DNA of 64,000 nt from Alphaproteobacteria bacterium (GTDB taxonomy: Bacteria; Pseudomonadota; Alphaproteobacteria; Caulobacterales; Maricaulaceae): assembly GCA_016124675.1 (NCBI GenBank), contig WGNG01000011.1:1-64000 (forward strand). Reading direction: 5' to 3'. Positions 1 to 7,848 of this stretch are shown here, piece by piece. Position 1 is the first letter of the stretch, and each line of letters opens with the position of its first letter. Below the pieces are notes generated by a model. It did not search any database and was not told the DNA's origin. It saw only the letters and a list, made by a program, of their open reading frames with translations. The position numbers were made by a program, and so were the translations under genes.

Positions 1-4
1 AGCA

Positions 5-290
5 GCGAAGGCCCACCAAGTCCGCGTGCAGAGACCAGCTTGGGCTTTCGCAAAATGCGATCCCACCTCCCCGTCTTTCCTTGCCGGGCCATTTTCGCAG
101 GCGTCGCAGCCTGTCAAGGACGGCCCTGCGGGCCGCCGCCGTGCGGCGACCGGGCTTTGGCCCGGCCGTCCTTGACAGGCTGCGATCGCCTTGCGGTTTC
201 CTCCGGCATGGAATGACGGGGAGGATTGAGCACCGGGTCGTGTGGGCCGGGGGCGGGGCGGAAAATGGGTGTGTACCCACGGCATGCCCC
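5..290 (+). repeat. Structured dispersed repeat, copy A
   Basis: This is the first of three same-orientation copies of a large repeat (the others lie near 2.6 and 3.5 kb). It starts with a hairpin, GCGAAGGCCCAC at 5-16 against TGGGCTTTCGC at 41-51. Then comes a ~159-bp imperfect palindrome from CCTCCCC (66-72) to GGGGAGG (218-224). The inner arms CTGTCAAGGACGGCC and GGCCGTCCTTGACAG enclose two small hairpins (CCGCCGTGCGGCG and CCGGGCTTTGGCCCGG), so a single strand could fold as a cloverleaf. It ends with a tail resembling GGGTGTGT. No credible gene is seen from 1 to 508; the open frames here are repeat sequence. Function is unknown. Confidence 0.85.
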
Positions 291-508
291 CCGGCTTGCC
301 CGATTCTGCAGCAGGCAAGCGGAGCGCATGCCCGTGGCCGGCAACCCGGCGCGGCGCCCGCCCCCGCCCCCTCCCCAACGCCGTCGGGCGTGACAGTCCG
401 GTGAAGTTTCTGTGAAGCCGCGCCGTGCTTAACCCCTGCGCAATCAAGGCTGTGCCAATGGCTGTGTGTCACCGGGCGGTTCGCGCCCATACTTCAGGAT
501 GAATACCG

Positions 509-2152
509 ATGAGCTGCACGGTTCGCTCGCTGCTGCAGGACGCGCCGCAGCTTGACCCCCTGACCTCGGGGTCCAATGTCTATGACCTGTTTTCCGAAGA
601 TCCCGACCTTCTGGTTTGCGCTGTTGTGGAGGGGGGCCGGCCCATCGGGCTGGTGGCGCGCAACGCCTTCTTCCTGCGTATGGCCGACACGCACGGGCGC
701 GCCCTGTTCGGCAAGCGCCCCGTCACCTTCCTGATGGACAGGAACCCGCTGATGGTCGAGAGCGACCGGCTGGTGTCTGACATCTCGCGCCACATCCTGA
801 CCGATCGCAATTCAGCGCTGTTTGACGGGTTCGTCATCACCCGGGACGGCGCCTATGCCGGCGTCGGCACCGGGGTGGGGCTGCTGAAGACGCTCCAGGC
901 CGAAAGCGAGGAGCGCAACCGCAAGCTTGTGGCGCTGGCCCAGCAGCTGGGCCGGGCACGCATCGAGGCGCTGTCGGCAAACCAGGCCAAGAGCGAGTTC
1001 CTGGCCACGATGAGCCACGAAATCCGCACGCCGCTCAACGGCGTGCTGGGCGTGGCGCAGCTGCTTCAGGAAAGCGGTCTGGACAATGAGCAGGCGCGCC
1101 TGGCCCGGACGATCCAGACGTCCGGCGAGCTGCTGTTGCGGCTTTTGAACGACGTGCTGGACCTGTCCAAGATCGAGGCCGGCAAGATTGACCTCGAACG
1201 GATCGCCTTCGATCTCGATGAACTGGTCGAGGCCACCCAGGCCCTGTGGCGCCCGCGCGCCCGGGAGAAAGGGCTGGCGTTCAGCGTCACCGCCTCCGCC
1301 CCCACCGGGACGCGGCTGATCGGCGATCCGGTGCGCCTCAAGCAGATCCTCTTCAATCTGATCGGCAACGCCATCAAGTTCACGCAGGACGGGACCGTGC
1401 AGGCGCGCCTGAGCCTCATCCCGGTGGGACCCGCGCTCACGGTCCTGCGGGTGGAGGTCGAGGATACCGGCTGCGGCGTGCCTCTGGACGCCCAGCCCAG
1501 GCTGTTCACCGCCTTCACCCAGGCCGACAGCGCCACATCGCGCCAGTATGGCGGCACCGGGCTGGGCCTGGCCATCTGCAAGCGGCTCGCCGATCTGATG
1601 GGCGGCTCCATCGGCTTTGACAGCACGCCGGGCAAGGGCTCGACCTTCTGGCTTGAAGCGCCCCTGCGGCCCGCTGCGGACGCGCCGCTTCCGGCAGTCG
1701 CGGCCCCGGCGCCGGACGGGCCGGCCGCGCCCGCCGCCGGGCCGGCGGACAGCCCGCGCATCCTGGTGGCCGAAGACAATGAGATCAATCAGGAAGTGAT
1801 CAGCGGCTTTCTCAAGCTTCGCGGCTGGCGCTGTGATCTCGCCGCCGACGGCGCCCAGGCGCTGGCCGCCGTCCAGAGCCGCGCCTATGATTTGGTGCTG
1901 ATGGACGTGCACATGCCGGGCATGGACGGGATCGAGGCGACGCGGCGCATCCGCGCCCTCTCCGGTCCGGCGCGCGGCGTGCCCATCGTGGCGCTGACCG
2001 CCAACGCCATGCGCGGCGATGAGCAGCGCTGCCTGGAGGCGGGGATGGACGGCTACGTGCCCAAACCCATCGAGCGCGCGCGCCTGTTCGCCGAGATCCA
2101 CAAGGCGCTTGCCTCGGACCGGCCCACCGGAGCCCTGCAGGGCGCCGCCTGA
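509..2152 (+). CDS. Hybrid sensor histidine kinase/response regulator with CBS-like input domain
   Basis: A 547-residue predicted cytoplasmic hybrid kinase with no membrane segments. Residues 1-130 resemble a degenerate CBS-type input module. A short coiled coil leads into the HisKA domain with the H-box [11 protein letters not shown] (phospho-acceptor His170). The HATPase domain has the N-box IGNAIKFT, the DTGCG box and the [12 protein letters not shown] box. An Ala/Pro-rich linker precedes a C-terminal receiver domain ([12 protein letters not shown], acceptor Asp466 in LMDVHMPG, and PKPI). AGGA at 496-499 supports the ATG at 509. No partner regulator is adjacent, so its signal and output are unknown. 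It is followed directly by repeats. Confidence 0.93.
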   Translation: MSCTVRSLLQDAPQLDPLTSGSNVYDLFSEDPDLLVCAVVEGGRPIGLVARNAFFLRMADTHGRALFGKRPVTFLMDRNPLMVESDRLVSDISRHILTDRNSALFDGFVITRDGAYAGVGTGVGLLKTLQAESEERNRKLVALAQQLGRARIEALSANQAKSEFLATMSHEIRTPLNGVLGVAQLLQESGLDNEQARLARTIQTSGELLLRLLNDVLDLSKIEAGKIDLERIAFDLDELVEATQALWRPRAREKGLAFSVTASAPTGTRLIGDPVRLKQILFNLIGNAIKFTQDGTVQARLSLIPVGPALTVLRVEVEDTGCGVPLDAQPRLFTAFTQADSATSRQYGGTGLGLAICKRLADLMGGSIGFDSTPGKGSTFWLEAPLRPAADAPLPAVAAPAPDGPAAPAAGPADSPRILVAEDNEINQEVISGFLKLRGWRCDLAADGAQALAAVQSRAYDLVLMDVHMPGMDGIEATRRIRALSGPARGVPIVALTANAMRGDEQRCLEAGMDGYVPKPIERARLFAEIHKALASDRPTGALQGAA

Positions 2153-2155
2153 CCG

Positions 2156-2299
2156 GTGTGTCCGGGAAAGGGAAACGCCGCCTCCACCTCGCGTTTCCCC
2201 GGCAAAGGCCGGGGCCCAGATGCACCGGACGAAAACCGGGGACACACACCCATTTCCGGCTCGGGACGTTGGTTCGCGTCGTCATCGCCGGTCAATGGC
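2156..2299 (+). repeat. Tandem intergenic repeat, unit 1
   Basis: First of two adjacent direct repeat units. It opens with GTGTGTCCGGGAAAGGGAAA, includes TTTCCCCGGCAAAGGCCGGG, reaches GGGGACACACACC and ends with TCATCGCCGGTCAATGG. The GTGTGTCC start and GGACACAC segment are inverted relative to each other, so most of the unit can fold back. It lies just after the kinase stop codon and may also help end that transcript, although there is no clear T tract. Confidence 0.75.
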
Positions 2300-2301
2300 T
2301 G

Positions 2302-2490
2302 TGTGTCCGGGAAAGGGAAACGCCGCCTCCACCTCGCGCTTCCCCGGCGAAAGCCGGGGCCCGGATTCACCGGCGCCACTGGACCCCGGCTTTCGCCGGG
2401 GAAACGCTTGGGGTGCGCGAAAACCGAAAACCAGGGACACACACCAGTTTCAGGCTCGGGACGCTGGTTCGCGTAGTCATCGCCGGTCAA
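2302..2490 (+). repeat. Tandem intergenic repeat, unit 2, with long palindrome
   Basis: Second direct copy of the preceding unit, with the same opening and the same GCCGGTCAATGG end. It is longer because it carries a perfect 19-bp inverted repeat: TCCCCGGCGAAAGCCGGGG at 2341-2359 and its complement at 2384-2402, with a 24-base spacer. Palindromes of this kind (GGCGAAAGCCGG) are common intergenic elements in Caulobacterales-like genomes. A GATTC site, the GANTC class methylated by CcrM, lies in the spacer. Confidence 0.75.
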
Positions 2491-2529
2491 TGGGTGTTTG
2501 TGCCGGTTATTGCCGCAACATGGTCAACT

Positions 2530-2826
2530 GCGAAGGCCCACCAAGTCTGCGGGCAGAGACCAGCGTGGGCTTTCGCATGATACTTGCGAACCTCCCCGTT
2601 GTTCCTTGCCGGGCCATTTTCGCAAGCGTCGCAGGCTATCAAGGACGGCCCTTCGGGCCGCCGCCGTGCGGCGACCGGGCAAAGCCCGGTCGTCCTTGAC
2701 AGCCTGCGATCGCCTCGCGTGATCCTCCAGCATGGAACGATGGGGAGGTTTGCGCGCCGGGTTGTCCCCGCCGGGGGCGGGGGCGGGAAATAGGTGTGTG
2801 TCCCCGGTTTTCCCCGGTTTTCCGAG
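2530..2826 (+). repeat. Structured dispersed repeat, copy B
   Basis: Second copy of the large repeat. The leading hairpin is GCGAAGGCCCAC (2530-2541) with GTGGGCTTTCGC (2565-2576). The ~158-bp imperfect palindrome runs from CCTCCCC (2591-2597) to GGGGAGG (2742-2748). The tail carries GGTGTGTGTCCCCGG followed by a repeated TTTTCCCCGG motif. It is very similar to copy C and somewhat less so to copy A. No gene is seen between 2153 and 2909. Confidence 0.85.
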
Positions 2827-2909
2827 CGCTTAAGGGCAATAGGTTGCGGCAATGTCCTTGCAATCTGCTCGCGGTTGAGTTTGTCTTACCGTAGAATGGA
2901 GGTGGGCTC

Positions 2910-3422
2910 ATGCTAAGAAATTTGGTTGTGATCATGACTGCCGCGCTGGCGCTCGGGTTAGGTGCATGCGCCTCGTCAAATGTTCGCAGTACGGGCGCAG
3001 CAGCGGTGTCGCCAAGCGAGGCGGGAACGATTGCCTTGGCACCAGGCGCAGGAATTCTTGGCGATGCCGTTCTGCTGGAATTGTCAACCTACGGCTTTCG
3101 CGTGATTGAAGCCGAAGCAACTGAGCGCTTAATGGGGCGGCTTGGACTCGACGAATTCGACATGACTACCGCATCCGGGTTATCCGAACTCGCTCGCAAC
3201 GGTGTAGACACGGTCCTCATCGTTCGGAGCGCGGGCGGATACGATGACAATATTCAAAGCGCTACAGCGCGCTTGGTCTCAACATCCGACGGTAGCTTAC
3301 TCTCGGGGGCAACTTGGCAGAACGGGTTCGCAGGTCAACAGGGCTCCATAGCTGACCGCATGATGAGGCGCGGACTTAACCAAGCTGCCGTCGAGCTTGC
3401 CGACGCTCTCGCCAACCCCTGA
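2910..3422 (+). CDS. Small putative lipoprotein of unknown function
   Basis: A 170-residue protein with a hydrophobic signal and the lipobox LGAC (predicted acylated Cys20), so it should be anchored on the periplasmic face of a membrane. After a Ser/Ala-rich linker, the alternation of strands and helices (GTIALAPG, a helix, YGFRVIEA, GVDTVLIV, then a strand-rich end) recalls the CsgG/LpoB-like fold of envelope accessory lipoproteins. That is a structural guess only. AATGGAGGTGGGCTC lies before the ATG. Its DNA is visibly less GC-rich than its neighbours and it sits between two copies of the large repeat, suggesting acquisition or relaxed selection. No functional partner is adjacent. Confidence 0.75.
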   Translation: MLRNLVVIMTAALALGLGACASSNVRSTGAAAVSPSEAGTIALAPGAGILGDAVLLELSTYGFRVIEAEATERLMGRLGLDEFDMTTASGLSELARNGVDTVLIVRSAGGYDDNIQSATARLVSTSDGSLLSGATWQNGFAGQQGSIADRMMRRGLNQAAVELADALANP

Positions 3423-3463
3423 CACGACCAAACAGGGGGCTGCAAGCCCATGATACTTCCGCA

Positions 3464-3691
3464 CCTCCCCGTCGATCCTTGCTGAGTCATTTTCGCAAGC
3501 GTCGCAGGCTGTCAAGGACGGCCCTTCGGGCCGCCGCCGTGCGGCGACCGGGCAAAGCCCGGTCGTCCTTGACAGGCTGCGATCGCCTTGCGTGATCCTC
3601 CAGCATGGAACGAGGGGGAGGATTGCGTGCCGGGTTGTCCGGGCCGGGGGCGGGAAATGGGTGTGTGTCCCTGGTTTTCCCCGGTTTTCGG
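3464..3691 (+). repeat. Structured dispersed repeat, copy C
   Basis: Third copy of the large palindromic repeat. The core runs from CCTCCCC (3464-3470) to GGGGAGG (3615-3621). The same CTGTCAAGGACGGCC arms and the same two inner hairpins are present. The tail has TGGGTGTGTGTCCCTGG and TTTTCCCCGG. The leading GCGAAGGCCCAC hairpin of copies A and B is missing. It lies directly downstream of the lipoprotein gene and directly beyond the stop codon of the convergent membrane-protein gene. Confidence 0.85.
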
Positions 3692-3715
3692 CGGACGCTT
3701 TGCTCGTGGCACCCG

Positions 3716-4249
3716 TTAACGCGCGTGGCCGACCGTGAGCTCGATGACGCCAGCATTTTCGTTCATCATGAGGCCTTTTGGTGGTTCACTGAACATACTT
3801 TGATGGAACGCCTCGATGTTTGTGAAGCCGTTCTGATCAAGGAAAGCTTTGATCTGCTTCGCTAAGGCGAACGCCTCTGGGTCGCCCATCACCGCACCCA
3901 CCTTGATATGTTTATCGCGCGGCAGCTGGAGTAACTGCTCGCGTGCGGCGGCAGCGGCTGGGGAAGAGAAGTCTCTTTGGATTGGCCCAAAGTTATTCAC
4001 AGGACCCATATGGCCGAAATTGTTGCCCGAATTGTTATATTGATCACCCATAAGCTGTGTTCCTTCCGAGACTTGCTTTGATGGCCAGAGTGCCAGGACG
4101 ACCCCAATGACTGCAACGATCACAGATACAGCTAAAGCCACGTAGGCGACCTTCCGGGGGATATCCGGTTCGATCGCAGCGAAGAGGATGCCAAAAGCAA
4201 CGCTTGCAGCGGTTAGACACAGGCCTCCGACGGTTCTGACCAAAAGCAT
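3716..4249 (-). CDS. Two-TM membrane-anchored protein with Asn/Gly linker
   Basis: A 177-residue protein with two hydrophobic helices in about the first 55 residues. A short linker is unusually rich in Asn and Gly (GDQYNNSGNN, then GPVNNFGP), and an ~85-residue C-terminal alpha/beta domain has the motifs GDPEAFALAKQI and EPPKGLMM. Similar anchor, Asn/Gly linker and terminal-domain layouts occur in uncharacterised bacterial proteins; I know no function. The start is set by GGAGG at 4253-4257; upstream in-frame starts lack such a site. The DNA is AT-richer than its surroundings. Fragments of the repeat tail flank it in opposite orientations (3653-3690 and 4319-4360), which looks like a mobile cassette boundary. 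Confidence 0.7.
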   Translation of the reverse strand: MLLVRTVGGLCLTAASVAFGILFAAIEPDIPRKVAYVALAVSVIVAVIGVVLALWPSKQVSEGTQLMGDQYNNSGNNFGHMGPVNNFGPIQRDFSSPAAAAAREQLLQLPRDKHIKVGAVMGDPEAFALAKQIKAFLDQNGFTNIEAFHQSMFSEPPKGLMMNENAGVIELTVGHAR

Positions 4250-4587
4250 ATTCCTCCAAGTAGGGTGCTCACAATTTAGTAAGTCGCATCGAACCGCGCC
4301 AGAGGCGCAAATAGTTGCGGGAAACCGGGGAAAACCCGCGACACACACCAATTTCTCCCGCGGAGAACCGGTGCGAATACCGACGCCCGGCAAATCGGCC
4401 TGCGCCCCCGCTCTCGCAGACAGTGATCGCCCAGGCTCGCCCCACCCCAAATCACCGGTCCGCCTGCCACCCCAGCCCGCCGCCCCCACCCAGCCCTCGC
4501 CGCTCCACCCCCTCCCCCGATTGCAAACCGGTCACGAACACGGTCTATCTGACACCTCACCGATCCGCCGCACCGGAGGCCCATGCC
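4250..4587. other. Intergenic region with inverted repeat-tail fragment
   Basis: The gap between the divergent membrane-protein and RidA genes. At about 4319-4360 it carries, reading rightwards, GGAAACCGGGGAAAAC and CGACACACACCAATTTC. This is the reverse complement of the tail of the large repeats at 2787-2822 and 3653-3690. The rest is C-rich and holds no convincing gene; an open frame entering from 4315 is low-complexity Pro/Ser/Arg and is not needed for RidA. Confidence 0.6.
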
Positions 4588-5073
4588 GTGACCGCTCCCC
4601 AGACCGCTCCCCACAACCCCATCGAAGCCCGCCTCGCCGAACTGGGGATCACCTTGCCCGCCCCCGTCGCGCCGGTGGCCAATTACGTGCCCTTCGTGCG
4701 TTCGGGCGCGCTGGTTCACATCTCCGGCCAGATATCGTTCGGCCCGGACGGGCTGGTGGCCGGGCGCCTGGGCGCCGGTATGGAGCTGGAGGCCGGACAG
4801 GCCGCGGCGCGCCTGTGCGCCATCAATCTCATCGCCCAGTTCAGGGCGGCCTGCGGCGGCGACCTCACCAAGGTGGCGCGCATCGTGAAGCTGGGCGGCT
4901 TTGTCAACGCCGACCCCGCCTTCACCGACATTCCCAAAGTGATCAACGGCGCCTCGGACCTGATGGTGGCGGTGTTCGGCGAGGCCGGGCGCCACGCCCG
5001 CTCGGCCGTGGGGGTGGCGGTGCTGCCGCTGGGCGCCGCGGTGGAGGTGGACGCGGTGTTCGAGATCGGGTGA
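4588..5073 (+). CDS. RidA family (YjgF/YER057c/UK114) protein
   Basis: A 161-residue RidA-superfamily protein. Archetypal RidA hydrolyses reactive enamine/imine intermediates such as 2-aminoacrylate. The fold motifs are present: NYVPFVRSGALVHISGQ near the N-terminus, then LCAINLIAQF and KLGGFVNADPAF, and near the end ARSAVGVAVLPLGA, where the Arg matches the substrate-carboxylate-binding Arg of active RidA. I choose the GTG at 4588 because GGAGG (4574-4578) stands nine bases upstream and homology begins just inside; a longer reading adds only Pro-rich sequence. At ~160 residues it resembles the longer Rid subgroups rather than the 128-residue RidA. Its specific substrate is not known. Confidence 0.88.
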   Translation: MTAPQTAPHNPIEARLAELGITLPAPVAPVANYVPFVRSGALVHISGQISFGPDGLVAGRLGAGMELEAGQAAARLCAINLIAQFRAACGGDLTKVARIVKLGGFVNADPAFTDIPKVINGASDLMVAVFGEAGRHARSAVGVAVLPLGAAVEVDAVFEIG

Positions 5074-5199
5074 GATGGTTTTGACGCGGCGCAGCATGTT
5101 GCAGTGCAGCGTCAGCCCGCCACCACGCGCCTCGCTCATCGCGGACCGTGGCGCTATATCCCCGGGTCCATCCTCATCCGACCTCCGGCGGCCCGCGAT

Positions 5200-6405
5200 A
5201 TGACGTTCCTGCGCCTCTCCCTCGCCGAAACCGTGCGCGCCGTGCCCGAGGCGGCGTGGGACGCCCTGTCATGTCCCCTGAAGCCCGATCCATGTCACCC
5301 TCAGGCGGGGACACGTCACCTCGACGCACGGGCGCCGTCACCGGATGGGCCATCCAATCCCTTCACACGCTGGGCCTTCCTCGACGCGCTGGAGACCAGC
5401 GGCAGCGTCGGGAATAATACCGGATGGTCGCCGCGCCACCTGCTGGCGCACAATGCCGATGGCGCGCTGCTGGGCGCCATGCCTTTGTATCTGAAGGGGC
5501 ATTCCTATGGCGAATATGTCTTCGACCACGCCTGGGCCGACGCCCTCACCCGCGCAGGCGGGACTTATTACCCCAAGCTGGTCACAGCCATTCCCTTCTC
5601 CCCCGCCACCGGCCCGCGCATCCTAACCTCCTGTGAAACAACGCGAAACGCGCTCATCCAGGGCGGCCTCGCGGCTGCGCGCCAGCTGGGCGCGTCGAGC
5701 TGGCATGTCCTGTTCCCCGACGAGACGGATCGGCAAGCGCTTGAATCCCATGGCCTTCTGGCCCGCCACGACATCCAGTTCATCTTCACCAGCGAGGGCT
5801 ATCGCGACTATGCCGATTTCCTCGACGCCCTCGCTTCACGCAAGCGCAAGGCCTTGCGAAAGGAACGCGAGATTGCACAGGCCTCTGTCAAAATTGAACT
5901 TCTGACCGGCGCCGAGATCACCGAAGCCCATTGGGACGTGTTCTTCGCCTGCTATCTCGACACCGGCGCGCGCAAATGGGGCCAGCCCTATCTCAACCGG
6001 GACTTCTTCTCGCTTATCGGCCAGAGCATGGCGGACAAAATCTTGCTGGTCATGGCCTCGCGCGACGGGCGCCATATCGCCAGCGCGTTGAATTTCATCG
6101 GGTCTGACACGCTCTATGGCCGCTATTGGGGGGCGCTGGATTCCCATGACAGCCTGCATTTCGAGCTCTGCTATCATCAGGCCATCGAGTACGCCCTCGC
6201 CCACGGCCTGACCCGCGTCGAGGCCGGCGCCCAGGGCGCCCACAAGCTGGCGCGCGGCTACCGCCCGCGCCTCGTCCATTCGGCCCATCATATTGAACAT
6301 GAAGGCCTTCGCGCCGCCGTCGCGCGCTATCTCGCCGCCGAACGCCCCGCCATGATCGCCGAATGCGCGGCGATGGACGCCGAGTCGCCATTCAAAAAGG
6401 AATAA
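5200..6405 (+). CDS. FemAB/GNAT-like acyltransferase family protein (DUF482 type)
   Basis: A 401-residue protein of the peptidogalycan/FemAB-like group often annotated as GNAT family or DUF482. Characteristic stretches are NNTGWSPRHL, MPLYLKGHSYGEYVFD and YYPKLV in the N-terminal half. The C-terminal acyltransferase half has LDALASRKRKALRKER, ETCYH-like LHFELCYHQAIEYA, and VEAGAQGAHKLARGY. The substrate is unknown. Residues ~25-50 (Cys/Pro/Arg-rich) interrupt the region where relatives run directly from the opening helix to NPF; that DNA contains a TGTCCCC/GGGGACA inverted pair, suggesting an in-frame insertion. The start at 5200 is chosen by homology; an upstream in-frame start at 5104 is less likely. 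Confidence 0.8.
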   Translation: MTFLRLSLAETVRAVPEAAWDALSCPLKPDPCHPQAGTRHLDARAPSPDGPSNPFTRWAFLDALETSGSVGNNTGWSPRHLLAHNADGALLGAMPLYLKGHSYGEYVFDHAWADALTRAGGTYYPKLVTAIPFSPATGPRILTSCETTRNALIQGGLAAARQLGASSWHVLFPDETDRQALESHGLLARHDIQFIFTSEGYRDYADFLDALASRKRKALRKEREIAQASVKIELLTGAEITEAHWDVFFACYLDTGARKWGQPYLNRDFFSLIGQSMADKILLVMASRDGRHIASALNFIGSDTLYGRYWGALDSHDSLHFELCYHQAIEYALAHGLTRVEAGAQGAHKLARGYRPRLVHSAHHIEHEGLRAAVARYLAAERPAMIAECAAMDAESPFKKE

Positions 6406-6482
6406 CTCTAATTGCATTTCTTTTCGGTGGGGTTCATAAGGAACCCCCGGGGCCAGACTGGCTCGCTCCAAGGGAGGCCGTC

Positions 6483-6902
6483 ATGTCCAGCAAATATGAT
6501 CCGCTCCGGACCCATCTGGAAGCTCAGACCGGCAGTGAAATCCCGATGAAATTCAAGGATATCGAGGCGCTCATCGGTCAGCCGCTGCCACCGTCGGCCT
6601 TCAGGCACCGGCCCTGGTGGAGCAATAATCCCAGCAATAGCGTCATCACCTATGCCTGGCTGCGCGCGGGCTTCGAAACCTGCCAGGTGGATATGGGATC
6701 GCAGAAGCTGGTGTTCCGGCGCGTCCGGCGCGCAGCTCCGTCCGGCCCGGCTGGCGCGCTCCCGCCGGAACGCCATACGGACAGGGCTCCACGGCCCACC
6801 AGCCTGCTCGGCGCGCTCAGGGGCATGGTGCGCTTCGCCTCGACGGGCGCCGCCATCGAACCGTCCGGTGCGTCCTGGAATGCCGACAAGGGGCGCATGT
6901 AA
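6483..6902 (+). CDS. Putative antitoxin: DUF7662-type domain plus antitoxin-like tail
   Basis: A 139-residue protein in two parts. Residues 1-75 match a small widespread domain that I recall as DUF7662: KYDPL, then MKFKDIEALIG, LPPSAFRHRPWWSNN, AWLRAGF and VFRRV. Residues ~105-139 (SLLGALRGMVRF, then ASWNADKGRM) resemble the toxin-binding tails of Phd/VapB-type antitoxins. The gene overlaps the following PIN gene by one base (TAATG), the arrangement expected of an antitoxin followed by its toxin. GGGAGG six bases before the ATG fixes the start. A DUF7662-type domain in the DNA-binding position would be unusual. Antitoxin activity is inferred from context and tail, not shown. Confidence 0.7.
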   Translation: MSSKYDPLRTHLEAQTGSEIPMKFKDIEALIGQPLPPSAFRHRPWWSNNPSNSVITYAWLRAGFETCQVDMGSQKLVFRRVRRAAPSGPAGALPPERHTDRAPRPTSLLGALRGMVRFASTGAAIEPSGASWNADKGRM

Positions 6903-7318
6903 TGGGTCAGGACTTATTCCTCGACACCTGCGCCGTGCTCTGGCTCGCCAATGGCGACGATCTCGATCCGGGCGCCCTTGACGCCATCGACACGGCGGCC
7001 AGCGCTGGCGGACCGGTGCACATCTCGGCCATCACCGCCTGGGAGGTGGCCATGCTGGAGGCGCGCGGGCGGCTGTCCCTGTCCATGCCGGTGGAGGCTT
7101 GGTTTGCCCGGGTGGCGGGTCTGCCCGGCCTTGCGGTGGAGCCCCTGTCCACCGACGTGCTGATCCGCTCCACCCGCCTGCCGGGCGCGCCGCCGTCTGA
7201 TCCCGCCGACCGCATGATCATCGCCGCAGCCCGCGAACGGGGCGCCACGCTGGTCACCCGCGACCGGGCGATCCTGGACTACGGCGCCAGCGGCCATGTC
7301 AAAGTGATGCGCTGCTGA
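6902..7318 (+). CDS. vapC: PIN-domain toxin (VapC family)
   Basis: A 138-residue PIN-fold ribonuclease of the VapC type, with all four acidic active-site positions in place: Asp8 (FLDTCAVLW), Glu48 (ITAWEVAML), Asp103 (DPADRMIIAAA) and Asp121 (LVTRDRAIL). Family members cleave tRNA or rRNA and are held in check by a co-expressed antitoxin. The ATG overlaps the TAA of the upstream gene by one base, so the two are probably translationally coupled. The sequence is full length with no damage, so the toxin is predicted active. Confidence 0.92.
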   Translation: MGQDLFLDTCAVLWLANGDDLDPGALDAIDTAASAGGPVHISAITAWEVAMLEARGRLSLSMPVEAWFARVAGLPGLAVEPLSTDVLIRSTRLPGAPPSDPADRMIIAAARERGATLVTRDRAILDYGASGHVKVMRC

Positions 7319-7406
7319 CGCCTGTGAAAGGACGGATCGGAACGCTCTGGCCATGCCTGGCGCGTTCCGGTAGGTCTTGGGAATAATTCCACACCGGAGA
7401 CCTGCC

Positions 7407-7838
7407 ATGAGCCTGCACGGGAGCTATGACGACCAGAATATCTTCGCCAGGATCCTGCGCGGCGAGGCGCCGGCGGTGAAAGTCCTGGAGGACGATCAAG
7501 TGCTTGCGATCATGGATGTTTTCCCCCAGAGCGAAGGTCATGTCCTGGTCATTCCCAAGGCGCGCGCGCGCAATCTCCTCGACCTGCCCGCCGAGGCGGC
7601 CAGCGCCGCCATCGCCCGCGCCCGGCTGATTGCCCGCGCCGTGGAGACGGCCCTGAAGCCCGACGGCATCATGCTCGCCCAGTTCAGCGGCGCACCGGCG
7701 GGCCAGACCGTATTTCACGCGCATTTTCATGTCATTCCGCGCTGGGAGGGGCGCAAGATCGCCGGCCATGGCCAGGCGGGACAGGCTGATGTGAAAGCGC
7801 TCGAAGCCCTCGCCGAACGCATCAGGGCCGCGCTGTAA
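7407..7838 (+). CDS. HIT family (histidine triad) nucleotide hydrolase
   Basis: A 143-residue HIT-superfamily protein with the triad HAHFHV (His104, His106, His108) and the upstream EGHVLVIPK and NIFARILRGEAPA motifs. These cytoplasmic enzymes hydrolyse nucleoside phosphoramidates or dinucleoside polyphosphates such as AMP-lysine or Ap4A. GGAG seven bases before the ATG supports the start. It is a single gene converging on the DD-carboxypeptidase gene, only 10 bases from its stop codon. The natural substrate cannot be read from sequence. Confidence 0.93.
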   Translation: MSLHGSYDDQNIFARILRGEAPAVKVLEDDQVLAIMDVFPQSEGHVLVIPKARARNLLDLPAEAASAAIARARLIARAVETALKPDGIMLAQFSGAPAGQTVFHAHFHVIPRWEGRKIAGHGQAGQADVKALEALAERIRAAL

Positions 7839-7848
7839 ACGCCTTGGT

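Noticed and set aside
812-2245. 477-residue minus-strand frame opposite the hybrid kinase
   Set aside because: It is the complement of a gene with full kinase and receiver motifs, is His/Gly/Arg-rich and matches no family; high GC keeps antisense frames open here.
2019-2935. Several overlapping frames in the repeat region on both strands
   Set aside because: Their translations follow the intergenic repeats and repeat themselves in different frames; no ribosome sites or domain patterns.
5-4360. CRISPR array
   Set aside because: The repeats are few, long and unevenly spaced with no spacers of fixed length, and no cas genes are nearby.
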